Shown here piece after piece: positions 51,674 to 60,739 of a DNA stretch of 64,000 nt. The DNA is taken from contig CAXXKI010000012.1 in NCBI GenBank assembly GCA_963667855.2, positions 62,001 through 126,000 of the forward strand. Reading direction: 5' to 3'. The position numbers and the translations under genes were made by a program. Within the stretch, counting starts at the first letter, position 1. Each line of letters opens with the position of its first letter. Under the pieces are notes generated by a model. It did not search any database and was not told the origin of the DNA. It saw nothing but the letters and a program-made list of their open reading frames with translations. Source of the stretch: G963667855 sp963667855. Its GTDB lineage: Bacteria > Planctomycetota > Phycisphaerae > UBA1845.

Positions 51674-53401
51674 ATGAACCACAACCCACAGAATCCGCTG
51701 ATCGTACAGGGGGATCATACTGTCTTGGTCGAGGTGGACAGCCCACGGTACGAGGATGCACGTAACTACCTTTCTCAGTTTGCCGAACTGGTAAAATCAC
51801 CAGAGCACGTACATACATACCGGATTACGCCTCTATCCATCTGGAACGCTTCAGCAGCAGGGATGGCTCCGCAGCAAATTCAGTCGGCGCTAAATGAGTA
51901 CGCTAAATACGATGTTCCTGCGCATGTCCTGACCGAGATTGCCGATTTTGCAGGTCGTTACGGACGGCTTGTACTTCGTATGGAAGGCGATGTTCTTCGG
52001 CTTGCGGCGACAGATGCTCCATTGGCCGAGGAGATTTGGCGCAGCGACGATGTACGCGAGTATCTGGAGTCTCGCGATGGGTTGCTAGGTTTTTGTGTTC
52101 TTCCGCTCAACCGGGGTCGACTCAAGCAGGCCCTGGTCAAGATCGGGTGGCCCGTAGAAGACTTGGCTGGCTACGTGGATGGAGAGAAGCTTGATGTTAC
52201 GCTACGCGATACGACTGTCGATGGGGTGCCCTTTTCGCTTCGGCCGTATCAACGGGATGCGGCCGACGTGTTTCACGCTGGCGGCGACGTTACTGGAGGA
52301 TCCGGCGTAATTACTCTTCCTTGCGGATCGGGTAAGACGGTGATCGGATTGGGGGTGATGAGCCGGACGTCCACATCGACGTTAATACTGGTTACTAACA
52401 CAGCGGCGGTTCACCAGTGGATTCGTGAGATACTCGACAAGACGAATCTCTGTTCCGATCAGGTCGGGGAGTACACAGGGCAGACCAAGGATATACGCCC
52501 GGTTACTGTCAGTACGTATCAAATCCTTACCTACCGGCGAAACAGGCAGGACGATTTTACGCACTTCGGATTATTTAACGACCGGGATTGGGGATTAATT
52601 ATATACGACGAAGTTCACCTGCTGCCTGCGCCGGTGTTTCAGCTTACCGCAGACATCCAGGCACGCAGGAGGTTGGGATTAACGGCTACCCTGGTACGCG
52701 AGGATGGACGGGAGGATGACGTATTCGCCCTCATCGGCCCTAAAAAGTACGATGTCCCCTGGAAGGTTATGGAAAACCAGGGTTGGATTGCCACGGCCGT
52801 GTGTACGGAAGTTCGCGTTCGCCTTCCGGAAGATATGCGTATGACTTACGCGGTGACGGAGCGGCGCCGAAAGTTTCGCTTTGCCTCTGAGAACCCTGCC
52901 AAGTTGGGGGCGCTTCGCCAAATCCTCGATCGTCACCGTGGTGAGCAGACGTTAATTATTGGCACATACGTCGATCACCTGGGCGAGCTTGCTGATGAAC
53001 TGGGAGTGCCAGTCCTTACAGGGAAGACTTCCAACGCGCAGCGAGAAAAGTATTATGAAGATTTCCGCGCAGGCCGGTTGGGTACGCTCGTGGTTTCCAA
53101 AGTGGCGAACTTTGCGATTGACCTGCCGGATGCGGCGGTTGCGATCCAGGTTTCAGGCACTTTCGGTTCGCGACAGGAAGAAGCGCAGCGGCTTGGTCGA
53201 TTGCTGCGTCCCAAGCCGGGCACGAATCAAGCCTATTTTTATTCCTTGATTACCCGGGAAACTCTCGAGCAGGATTTCGCTCTTAAACGCCAGCTCTTCC
53301 TTACCGAACAGGGATATGCCTACAACATACTCGATGAGAGCGACTTGAATAAACCAGAATTCCTTAATGCGGGGCAGGCTTTAACCCTTCGATCCGCTTA
53401 G
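51674..53401 (+). CDS. XPB/ERCC3-type DNA helicase
   Basis: 575 residues from ATG 51674, chosen because bacterial XPB proteins start with N-P-x-N-P-L-I-V-Q-G-D-x-T-V-L-x-E-V; the open frame back to 51461 is not conserved. GGAGG lies about 13 bases upstream, a wide spacing. Superfamily 2 motifs: Walker A L-P-C-G-S-G-K-T (~215), D-E-V-H box (~312), T-A-T-L-V-R-E-D with the XPB R-E-D element, and motif VI Q-R-L-G-R-L-L-R-P. It unwinds DNA in repair or remodelling. The helicase-associated gene follows after 10 bases, as in actinobacteria, where the two genes pair. Confidence 0.92.
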   Translation: MNHNPQNPLIVQGDHTVLVEVDSPRYEDARNYLSQFAELVKSPEHVHTYRITPLSIWNASAAGMAPQQIQSALNEYAKYDVPAHVLTEIADFAGRYGRLVLRMEGDVLRLAATDAPLAEEIWRSDDVREYLESRDGLLGFCVLPLNRGRLKQALVKIGWPVEDLAGYVDGEKLDVTLRDTTVDGVPFSLRPYQRDAADVFHAGGDVTGGSGVITLPCGSGKTVIGLGVMSRTSTSTLILVTNTAAVHQWIREILDKTNLCSDQVGEYTGQTKDIRPVTVSTYQILTYRRNRQDDFTHFGLFNDRDWGLIIYDEVHLLPAPVFQLTADIQARRRLGLTATLVREDGREDDVFALIGPKKYDVPWKVMENQGWIATAVCTEVRVRLPEDMRMTYAVTERRRKFRFASENPAKLGALRQILDRHRGEQTLIIGTYVDHLGELADELGVPVLTGKTSNAQREKYYEDFRAGRLGTLVVSKVANFAIDLPDAAVAIQVSGTFGSRQEEAQRLGRLLRPKPGTNQAYFYSLITRETLEQDFALKRQLFLTEQGYAYNILDESDLNKPEFLNAGQALTLRSA

Positions 53402-53411
53402 TGAGTGTAAC

Positions 53412-54089
53412 ATGAAACTGTTTGACCTGGATTGGCTTGATTTTCTTCAACGTCTGGTCGTATGGGAAAAACTTACGTTGAGTTCACGCAGGGTTTACGC
53501 TGAGCTGAAACCCAACCTGGGAGTTGACGTCAAGGGGTTCGGCGATGACTTATCACTTCTGGAGGAATCTGCTTTTATAACCGTTTACACCGACGGAAAA
53601 CGAGCCAGGTTACACAAGAGTTGCCATCCTTTTGCCCGGGCTATCCGGGCCATGTGTCAACATGACATCCTGAGCCGGCCTGATGCTGCTACGCTGCAGG
53701 AATATATCGCCGACCACTACACGAACGCCGAACAGGATGCGCTTTCGCCTGACCCCCGGAATTACTACTATAGTATCCAGAACCTGGTAAGTGATGTCAT
53801 GTCGGTTGAGTGGTTGAATGACTTCTTATTCTTAAAGAACATCAAACAAGCCCGGGATTGGGAATCTCGACGCCAACGTAACAGTTATGGTTATCAACGA
53901 AACTTCGATGAACGAATTCTTGAAAGCGGTAAAGTTCTGGTAGCCGCCCAATCGATCATTAAAGAGTTGATGTCCTCTACCGATGAAGTTTCATTCAAGG
54001 AACTCTTGCTTCGGTTCAAACACTTGAATCTTGCGGATCTTGCCGCGGGGGTGTTTTGCGGGAATTCGTTATCTTTTGCTTTTCCCTAG
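53412..54089 (+). CDS. Helicase-associated protein, N-terminal part (frameshifted)
   Basis: 225 residues beginning 10 bases after XPB. The helicase-associated partner of bacterial XPB is normally one protein of about 750 residues. Here the frame ends early, and the rest continues in the +1 frame from about 54052. If one G is removed from the GGGGG run 54047-54051 the protein reads on smoothly through L-A-A-G-C-F-A-G-I-R-Y-L-L-L-F-P. Probably one gene of 53412-55644 with an extra G, either in the genome or in the sequence. Confidence 0.75.
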   Translation: MKLFDLDWLDFLQRLVVWEKLTLSSRRVYAELKPNLGVDVKGFGDDLSLLEESAFITVYTDGKRARLHKSCHPFARAIRAMCQHDILSRPDAATLQEYIADHYTNAEQDALSPDPRNYYYSIQNLVSDVMSVEWLNDFLFLKNIKQARDWESRRQRNSYGYQRNFDERILESGKVLVAAQSIIKELMSSTDEVSFKELLLRFKHLNLADLAAGVFCGNSLSFAFP

Positions 54090-55644
54090 CATGCGGCATG
54101 TTGATATGACGCCGATGATTAACGTCTGGCCTAAAATCCCGCAGCGGCTTCATCGGCCAAAGGCAAAGGCTCCCGAATCGGTCAAGCCGGATCAGACGTT
54201 TCACTATGCTTACCTGATGGAAGACATGACGATGACGCTCGTCAGTTCGAGTGGCGAACCACTACGAATCCGCGGCGCCGACCTTGCCCTTTTTGCCAAG
54301 GCACAAAAGCAACTTGAATCAAACCTGACACCACTCCCCGAATGGTTGATGCAGATAGACGGATGTTCGCCGGAGGATCGCATCCAGACTGCCGTGGAAT
54401 TTCTTAAGGGGTTGAGGTTTCTTAATGTTCGAGGGACGCCCGGTAAGGATTTTCGCCTTGAACCGACAACGGATGGTCAGGATTGGCTGGGGATGCCCAG
54501 TGCTGATCGGCTTAAGGTTCTTTTAGATCGCTTGAAAGCGGACCTTCCGCAGAAAACCTTTATCGACGACATGCCTGATGATAAAGAGGCAGACGAGGAC
54601 GAAATCGAAGATATGGTCCGCTTTGCACGCGATATGCATATCTTATCCCAGCTAGGTGATTACGACGGTTACGATGACGACGATGACGACGACGATGATG
54701 CTTCATTCATGTCGTATGGTTATAGACATTGCCTTCGCTTCCTGCCGGGAACGGCGAGATGGGATTTAGGTTCGGTTCGTGACTTGGATATTCCAGCGGC
54801 GCTGGCCGATACGTTCGGTTCTCTCACCCGTAAGTGTTTCGTGGAGTTTTCGCGGTTTGTCCAATACCATATGCGGCAAAACAATCCCCTGGTAAACCGC
54901 CCTCCTGGAGCTAAGCCGATCAAGCTTAATGAAGGATGGTCATGGCGGAAACCTTCTGACGAAGAAGTGGAGGATTTCTGGGGGCGATTACTCGTTGACT
55001 TTTTTCGCTACCGGTTGTTGCCTTTGGGCGGCGCGGAAGTTGGTGTCAAAGATGATGACGGAGCAATGTGTATTTCGCTTACCGATGCAGGGCGCTACCT
55101 GCTGGGTCTGGCCAAGGATTTCGAATACGGCCAATACGAAGAACAGAAGGGAAGCATTGTTGTTCAACCAAACTTTGACGTAGTTTTCCTTTCGCCAGCG
55201 CCGCTTGCCGAAGCAACCATTGCTCGTTTTGCTGAGCGAAAGGGCATCGGTGTGGGGACCCTGTTCAAGATCACAAAGAAATCCGTATTCGCGGCCGCGA
55301 GTTGCAGCATATCATGCGAACAAGTGTTTGACGATCTTCGGAATCTCTGTAAAACAGCCATCCCCGCCAATGTCACCCGCGAAATTCGGGACTGGTATGA
55401 TCAGTGCGGTAAAGTAGCGATCGAAACCGCAATTATAATTCGTTGCCCGGATACCGAAGTAGCCACGCGCGTACTGGCCGTTGGCGGTAAAAAACTCACA
55501 CCGATTTCTGATACTGTGGTGGAACTCGCAGACCGCAAGTTCAAGTCGCCTCTTATCAAAAAGCTTAAAGAGATAGGGGTATTCGTTAATCAATCTTCGC
55601 AACCACCTTCCCAAAAAACAAAGCGTCGTCGCCGGCAATGGTGA
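54031..55644 (+). CDS. Helicase-associated protein, C-terminal part
   Basis: Continuation of the gene starting at 53412; the first ~7 residues of this frame are out of frame with the native protein. It carries an acidic run of Asp (near 54670-54700) and then a region resembling the helicase C-terminal/helicase-associated domain (I-V-V-Q-P-N-F-D-V-V-F-L-S-P-A). It probably works with XPB in DNA repair. A true two-gene arrangement is less likely because the overlap has no ribosome-binding site and the fused product has the family's expected length. Confidence 0.75.
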   Translation: MRILPRGCFAGIRYLLLFPSMRHVDMTPMINVWPKIPQRLHRPKAKAPESVKPDQTFHYAYLMEDMTMTLVSSSGEPLRIRGADLALFAKAQKQLESNLTPLPEWLMQIDGCSPEDRIQTAVEFLKGLRFLNVRGTPGKDFRLEPTTDGQDWLGMPSADRLKVLLDRLKADLPQKTFIDDMPDDKEADEDEIEDMVRFARDMHILSQLGDYDGYDDDDDDDDDASFMSYGYRHCLRFLPGTARWDLGSVRDLDIPAALADTFGSLTRKCFVEFSRFVQYHMRQNNPLVNRPPGAKPIKLNEGWSWRKPSDEEVEDFWGRLLVDFFRYRLLPLGGAEVGVKDDDGAMCISLTDAGRYLLGLAKDFEYGQYEEQKGSIVVQPNFDVVFLSPAPLAEATIARFAERKGIGVGTLFKITKKSVFAAASCSISCEQVFDDLRNLCKTAIPANVTREIRDWYDQCGKVAIETAIIIRCPDTEVATRVLAVGGKKLTPISDTVVELADRKFKSPLIKKLKEIGVFVNQSSQPPSQKTKRRRRQW

Positions 55645-55867
55645 TTGTTGCCAGTTGTTGTTGCATGTGTAAACGATTCTGATGGGTGTGTGTACTTCTG
55701 ATAACTGCGTTACAGGCGTTTGTGAGCATAACGATCGGTTGATCTTAAGCGGGGAGGAGGAAAGCGGTTCTTGGTTGCCCTTTGTCCTTCCAGATAAATG
55801 TTATCCAGAACAGGAACAGGTGTGTCAATCTGATGTTTGCATCAAGCCTGTTTGGGGCTGCCCCGAC

Positions 55868-56350
55868 TTTCGACGCAGGGACTTCCAGGTGAAAGTCCCT
55901 GCATCGAATAGCAATGTCCCTGCAACATGACCGCTTTGACCTGCTGTAGACGCCAGGAAGATTGACGCAAAAAGTGTATCGAATGGCTGTTTGACGAGTT
56001 GGGATTAAGCTAAAACTTGGAGATGGGTCAGGCGGATGGGTTTCTAAACCGCTTGGCGGTTCGCATCGACATCTGCTGATTAGCGGCTTTGTAGGTCCAG
56101 TTAGTCATAAGTTCTTCAATAACATTAGGTTGCAACCATGGATCCAGGAATCAACGCAAAAACTCTAACGAAAACCGTTCGAACTCGGAAGGGGGGATCC
56201 TAGTAAAAAACACGACAGTTGCCGTGGCTTTTTTACTAGAGCAGGAGAAAGTAAAGAGTAGAAAGTAGAAAAAAACAAAAGACAAAAACAGAGGGGAACG
56301 TGGCAGTTAACTGTTCCCGCTCCTGCGGTCTACTCTCGACTTTCCAATCT
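55868..56350. repeat. Long diverged direct repeat, copy B
   Basis: Partner of 50897-51392 in the same orientation. The first hairpin keeps its stem (TTCGACGCAGGGACTT with AAGTCCCTGCATCGAA) while its loop is ten bases shorter than in copy A. That pattern suggests the stem is what is maintained. Confidence 0.85.
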
Positions 56351-56747
56351 CCACCGCCTTCATCGTCACAGTTAAAGCCATGTCTATTATGTTAAAAAGA
56401 TCTGCGTTCAACGGTCGTTATCGTAAAATACGACGTACTAATCAGGCACCGTCACGGTCAATAGATGGTTATCGCAATTAGAGTCGGACAGCTGTCGGAC
56501 AGGGAACACGAAACCCCGGATTCCAGAGGAATGAATTGATCATATTCAAGAGGTAATTCGTCGATGGGCGATTAAGGAAAACCAATATAGGCGGCCGCGC
56601 GAACATTCGGTTTGGAAGCGGCCTTTAATGACGTAAAAGAGCTTGGATTCCAGAAACGTATTGCCATACATCCAAACCGATATCGAAAAGTAATCAAGAA
56701 CAGGCTTGACGATCGATCGTTCACATGGGTTATGAATTCGAAAATCA

Positions 56748-56789
56748 GGAAAAGAAAACAGGACAGGCTGATCAAATCAACCTGTCCTG
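56748..56789 (-). terminator. Terminator of tRNA-Leu
   Basis: On the minus strand a 9-bp perfect stem (CAGGACAGG with CCTGTCCTG, 13-base loop) is followed by TTTTCTTTTCC. It lies about 42 bases after the tRNA 3' end. Confidence 0.85.
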
Positions 56790-56830
56790 CAGACAAAATA
56801 CTGGTAGGCCGAAACTATGCCAACCTCAAA

Positions 56831-56914
56831 TGCCGGAGGTGGGAATCGAACCCACACTCTGTTGCCAGAACAGGATTTTGAATCCTGCGCGTCTGCCAAT
56901 TCCGCCACTCCGGC
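56831..56914 (-). tRNA. tRNA-Leu (CAA)
   Basis: 84 bases. Acceptor stem GCCGGAG/CTCCGGC, D arm with AATTGGCAGAC, anticodon stem-loop CAGGATT-CAA-AATCCTG, a long variable arm (TTCTGGCAACAGAG) as in class II tRNAs, and T arm GTGGG-TTCGATT-CCCAC. The CCA end is not encoded. Confidence 0.96.
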
Positions 56915-57163
56915 GATAGAACAGCCATTCTGCCCGCCAAAACCGTTTCGGTCAAGACGTCAGAACCAGACCTTTTGCTGGTCCCGGACTATTTCGATTT
57001 GGCGGTGGTCTCTCAAAGAGGAAGGAAATCCTGTTTCACCGGTTCGACTGTTCGATTCAGCTTGGCAGCAAACCGCTATAAGGATATAGTAACACCACGT
57101 TTACGTGTTTTTATCGCTCGTTTTCCTGTCGAGGCACCGCTCGTGTACGTTACACATTTAATC

Positions 57164-58108
57164 ATGCAGGCCTCCCGCTTCCCCCTGGTTGATTCGTACC
57201 TTCACCGGTTGAGAGATGGCGTGGATATTTCCTGGCGGGCGATTATCGAGCTATTACTCATTGCTGCTGTCATTTACCCGATTCTTCGCTTCCTGGAAGG
57301 GACTCGCGGTGCCAGGTTGCTTCAGGCTGTACTGGCCATTCTGACCGCTCTTTTAGCTATTGCCATCTTCTCCAGGATATTGGAACTCGATCGGATTCTC
57401 GTTCTCTATCCGTATTTCGTTGGTGGTGCGTTCCTGATTACCCTGGTGGTCTTTCAACCCGAGCTTCGCCGCGGTTTGATGAGAATCGGCGAATCCATAG
57501 GAAGGGCAAGCCAAAAGGCGCAATCTCATAAACTGATAGAACCAGTGGTGACGTGTGCGGCCAACCTTTCCAGAAGGAAGGTTGGTGCGTTGATGGCTAT
57601 TGAAAGAAGCATCCCGCTGGGGGCGATTGAAGAAACCGGAGTTATGCTGGATTCTGAAATCACCCACGAACTTCTGGAGACGATATTCTGGCCTGGTTCG
57701 GCCCTGCATGACCTCGGAGTAATAATTAGCCATGGAAGAGTGGCCGCCGCTGGCTGCGAATTTCCTCTGGCCGAAGTTGATTCGGGTCATCGAATGATCG
57801 GAAGCAGGCATCGGGCGGCATTAGGGATGAGTCTCGAATCTGATGCGTTGATAGTAGTAGTCAGCGAGGAGACCGGGGCTATTTCGATAGCGACCCGCGG
57901 CACTCTTCGCCGCGGTCTGTCTGTGGGGCAACTGCGGGAAATCCTGGGAGCGGTTCTCTTCAGCCCGGTAGAGGAGTTGAGTGAAGCTACCGAGTCCGCC
58001 GCCGGCGAGAGCGAGGTCATCACCGCAGTTCAAGAGGATACGAAGGCGGATCAGGAAGAAACGAAACAGTCCGATGGGCCAGCAGAAGAGACTGCTGACG
58101 TTGAGTAA
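57164..58108 (+). CDS. cdaA: CdaA-type diadenylate cyclase
   Basis: 314 residues from ATG 57164 (M-Q-A-S-R-F-P-L-V-D-S-Y); the frame is open further upstream, but that part is not conserved. Three membrane helices lie in residues ~20-95, followed by a DAC domain with G-S-R-H-R-A-A-L-G and V-V-V-S-E-E-T-G. It makes cyclic di-AMP from two ATP at the inner membrane. The usual D-G-A active-site motif in L-H-D-G-A-V-I-I reads L-H-D-L-G-V-I-I here, an unusual substitution. A Glu-rich tail (~280-314) is added. cdaR follows after 16 bases, the standard pair. Confidence 0.88.
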   Translation: MQASRFPLVDSYLHRLRDGVDISWRAIIELLLIAAVIYPILRFLEGTRGARLLQAVLAILTALLAIAIFSRILELDRILVLYPYFVGGAFLITLVVFQPELRRGLMRIGESIGRASQKAQSHKLIEPVVTCAANLSRRKVGALMAIERSIPLGAIEETGVMLDSEITHELLETIFWPGSALHDLGVIISHGRVAAAGCEFPLAEVDSGHRMIGSRHRAALGMSLESDALIVVVSEETGAISIATRGTLRRGLSVGQLREILGAVLFSPVEELSEATESAAGESEVITAVQEDTKADQEETKQSDGPAEETADVE

Positions 58109-58124
58109 GTACAGGAACTAGATT

Positions 58125-59111
58125 ATGCGCCACATGTGGTTGCTGGTTATGACATCTCTTTTAACCATCCTGATCTGGGTGGTGGCGGACTACTCTTTGT
58201 CTGACACGGCAACGTTGAAAGTCTATTTGAAACCTGTACCCAGCGGGTCGGCCGACATGCTTGTAACAGATATGCGGACATCTGAAGGACCGTACGAGAT
58301 TCTGGTAACCGGCAAGCAAACGATTGTCTCCCGTTTGAAATCCCGCGATTCCCTTTCGTTGAGCATTCCTGTCTCCCTCAGAGAGTCTGGAGTATACAAG
58401 CTTACCCTGGTAGACGAGTTGAGATCCAACCAGAACGAACTGTCGGAAGTAATAGTACAGAATGTAAATCCGCCTACGATGACTATTCAGGTCGATCACA
58501 ATATCGAAGTCACAATGCCTATCCTGGTTCAACCCGGTTCGTTGAACTACGAAGGGCCTATAATGATCGAACCGACCGAGGTTCTGGTAACTATCTCTGA
58601 ATTAGCTTACGAATCGTTGCCCCCTGACAAGCGGAAAGTACTCCTGTATCCAGACGAGTACCTGAGAACAGCGCCTCGAGGAAAGCACATAACAGATTCT
58701 GTTCCCCTTACCAAAATGGTTGACAATGTTGGCGTGCAACTCGATCCCGATTCGGTCACTCTGCGGTTTAAGCTGGCCGAGGAACTGCGCGAAGAAAGTC
58801 TGAAATCCATACCCATCAAGATCGAGGCCAGCCTGGACCTTTTCAATGGCTACAACGTTGAGGTTAAAGGTCTGGGGAAAGGGGCGCCGTTTACCCAGCC
58901 GATCACCATTAAAGGTCCATCTCACATAGTGGGGCAGCTTTTAGCCGAGCGAACGAAGATCTGGGGCGTTATCACCCTGTCCGCTGAAGACAAGGCTAAC
59001 CCCGGTCAATACCGCTACCTCAAACCTCGGTTCAACCTGCCTGAAGGGGTTAAACTCGTAGGTGACACAAAACCGGTCGAAATTCGTCTGGTAAAAAGAG
59101 ATGGTGTATGA
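58125..59111 (+). CDS. cdaR: CdaR-like YbbR-domain protein
   Basis: 328 residues. An N-terminal membrane anchor (L-L-V-M-T-S-L-L-T-I-L-I-W-V-V-A, residues ~5-22) is followed by YbbR-type beta domains outside the membrane (P-I-L-V-Q-P-G-S...V-L-V-T, then S-I-P-I-K-I-E-A). CdaR binds and regulates CdaA. Gene order and 16-bp spacing support the assignment. Confidence 0.85.
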   Translation: MRHMWLLVMTSLLTILIWVVADYSLSDTATLKVYLKPVPSGSADMLVTDMRTSEGPYEILVTGKQTIVSRLKSRDSLSLSIPVSLRESGVYKLTLVDELRSNQNELSEVIVQNVNPPTMTIQVDHNIEVTMPILVQPGSLNYEGPIMIEPTEVLVTISELAYESLPPDKRKVLLYPDEYLRTAPRGKHITDSVPLTKMVDNVGVQLDPDSVTLRFKLAEELREESLKSIPIKIEASLDLFNGYNVEVKGLGKGAPFTQPITIKGPSHIVGQLLAERTKIWGVITLSAEDKANPGQYRYLKPRFNLPEGVKLVGDTKPVEIRLVKRDGV

Positions 59112-59179
59112 CTATTTCTCCGCATAACTCATTGCCTAATAATAAATTAACGAAATTTTTGTTTTTTGGGCCACTCGGG

Positions 59180-59207
59180 TTGACGAAATCTGAATGCAAT
59201 GTATTAT
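59180..59207 (+). promoter_or_regulatory. Promoter of 5S rRNA
   Basis: TTGACG at 59180-59185 and TATTAT at 59202-59207 with a 16-base spacer. The -10 box lies a few bases before the mature 5S start. Confidence 0.65.
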
Positions 59208-59210
59208 TTC

Positions 59211-59321
59211 CTTCGTGCGGTGACCATACACTTGGGGCCACACCCGTTCCCATTCCGAACACGGTAGTTAAGCCCAAGTGGCCGAGGGTAGTCGAAAGGC
59301 GAGATTAGGTTATTGCCGTGC
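59211..59321 (+). rRNA. rrf: 5S ribosomal RNA
   Basis: About 110 bases with the conserved core CACACCCGTTCCCATTCCGAACACGG split as loop B/C, then GTTAAGCCCAAGTGGCC and the closing helix near TTGCCGTGCA. It has its own promoter and terminator. No 16S or 23S gene lies within this window on either side, so it appears unlinked. Confidence 0.93.
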
Positions 59322-59331
59322 ATTTTTTTTA

Positions 59332-59356
59332 AAACCCGCTTCGGCGGGTTTTTTTA
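59332..59356 (+). terminator. Terminator after 5S rRNA
   Basis: Stem AACCCGC-TTC-GGCGGGTT followed by a T run, just after the 5S 3' end. Confidence 0.9.
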
Positions 59357-59607
59357 TTTTTACTGCTGTCGTTCAAGTACCATAACCGCCTTTTCGCATT
59401 TCGATTTACGTACCTTCTGCCGCCATTGAATAACGATGTCTGCTAATTTCGCCCAATCCAGGCGGTAACGGATATGCAAATGGCTGTTGAAAGTTTTTGG
59501 TAGTTTTAGATATACAACTTCAACTTTCCCGGCAAAGCGACTACCTTAAACTGTTCATCTATCGTCCCCAGTGTTTTTTGAGTTATGTCGCGAAGGAGGC
59601 AACCGGC

Positions 59608-60225
59608 ATGTATATCGATATTGTTAAAGATCGTCCTAAATGGCAGGATCTATATAAGCTGGCCGTCTCGGCGGTTACTCCTCGCCCGATTGCGTTCGTT
59701 TCCACGGTGTCTGCTACAGGAATTCGCAACCTGGCTCCGTTTAGTTTTTTCAATATGGTATCCTGCAATCCACCGATCCTGATGTTCTGTCCCGCAAGGA
59801 CCCGTGACGCAAGCAAAAAGGACACGCGCATAAACATTGAAGAAACCAGGGAATTCGTGGTAGGTACGGTGAACGAACCGATGGCAAAAGCGATGAACCA
59901 GGCCAGCGCGGTTTATCCGCCGGAGGTTGACGAGTTTTTGGAAACCGGTTTTACGCCGAAGCCGGCGAAGGTTGTTTCTCCTGCTCTTATTGGCGAGTCG
60001 CCGGTGAATTTTGAATGTCTGTTGCACGAAGTCATGGAGTTTGAGTCGGGTCCCGGTGGCGGTTGTGCTATATTCGGTAAGATTGTTGCCATCCACGTTG
60101 ACGACAAGTACCTGGCCGACGATGGTTTGGTGGACCACGGAAAATGCGCAAGTGTAGGTCGGCTGGGACGTGATACTTTCTCCAATACCACGAATTTATT
60201 CGATTTACCTCGCCCGACAGTGTAA
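59608..60225 (+). CDS. Flavin reductase-like FMN-binding protein
   Basis: 205 residues from ATG 59608, chosen for AGGAGG about ten bases upstream. It has the split-barrel flavin reductase fold: S-A-V-T-P-R-P-I-A-F-V-S-T-V near the N-terminus, N-L-A-P-F-S-F-F-N (FMN phosphate contact) and F-V-V-G-T-V-N-E. Family members reduce or bind FMN using NAD(P)H. No partner oxygenase is adjacent, so the physiological role is open. Confidence 0.88.
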   Translation: MYIDIVKDRPKWQDLYKLAVSAVTPRPIAFVSTVSATGIRNLAPFSFFNMVSCNPPILMFCPARTRDASKKDTRINIEETREFVVGTVNEPMAKAMNQASAVYPPEVDEFLETGFTPKPAKVVSPALIGESPVNFECLLHEVMEFESGPGGGCAIFGKIVAIHVDDKYLADDGLVDHGKCASVGRLGRDTFSNTTNLFDLPRPTV

Positions 60226-60268
60226 GCTGACGGAAACTATTTTATCTGCGCAACGAGGATGACAGGCT

Positions 60269-60739
60269 ATGGCTTCAGTAAAAAATACAAGTGTATTGTT
60301 GGCTATCGCATGCACTATGGTTATTTCGCTTACCGGTTTATCGCGGGCGTATGGCGATGATTCGCGTCCCAACATTATTTTCATTATGACTGACGATCAC
60401 GCCGCCCACGCAATGAGCTGTTACGGCAGTGTGATCAATAAGACTCCACAGTTGGATCGATTGGCCAGTGGAGGGATGCGATTTACCAACGCTTTCTGCA
60501 CTAATGCCATTTGCGCTCCCAGCCGGGCGACTATCCTTACCGGCAAGTACAGCCACATGAATGGGGTAATGGATAACCGGGACATCTTCCGTTCTTCGCA
60601 ACCCACTTTTCCAAAGCTTCTGCAGAAAGCTGGATACGACACCGCCTTGATCGGAAAGTGGCACCTGAAGAGCGACCCTGTTGGTTTCGACTATTGGAGT
60701 ATTCTTCCGGGCAAGGCAAGTACTTTGATCCGGAAATGA
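60269..60739 (+). CDS. Secreted sulfatase, N-terminal part (frameshifted)
   Basis: Signal peptide at residues 1-29, metal-binding N-I-I-F-I-M-T-D-D-H, and the sulfatase signature C-A-P-S-R with Cys82 as the residue converted to formylglycine, followed by T-G-K-Y. The frame is lost at the GGG run 60709-60711. One added G would join F-D-Y-W-S-I-L-P-G to Q-G-K-Y-F-D-P, as in intact sulfatases. It would hydrolyse sulfate esters, probably of polysaccharides, outside the cytoplasm. Confidence 0.85.
   Translation: MASVKNTSVLLAIACTMVISLTGLSRAYGDDSRPNIIFIMTDDHAAHAMSCYGSVINKTPQLDRLASGGMRFTNAFCTNAICAPSRATILTGKYSHMNGVMDNRDIFRSSQPTFPKLLQKAGYDTALIGKWHLKSDPVGFDYWSILPGKASTLIRK

Larger units (their letters stand above)
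55645..56830. other. Gap between XPB operon and tRNA
   Basis: It holds repeat copy B and, at the right end, the tRNA terminator. The ~400 bp 56350-56750 between them show nothing I can name. A plus-strand frame at 56612-56881 that runs into the tRNA is a known type of false ORF. Confidence 0.6.

Noticed and set aside
56612..56919. Plus-strand frames reading through the tRNA (R-W-E-S-N-P-H-S-V-A-R-T-G-F)
   Set aside because: This peptide is the antisense translation of a tRNA-Leu gene, a well-known false ORF.
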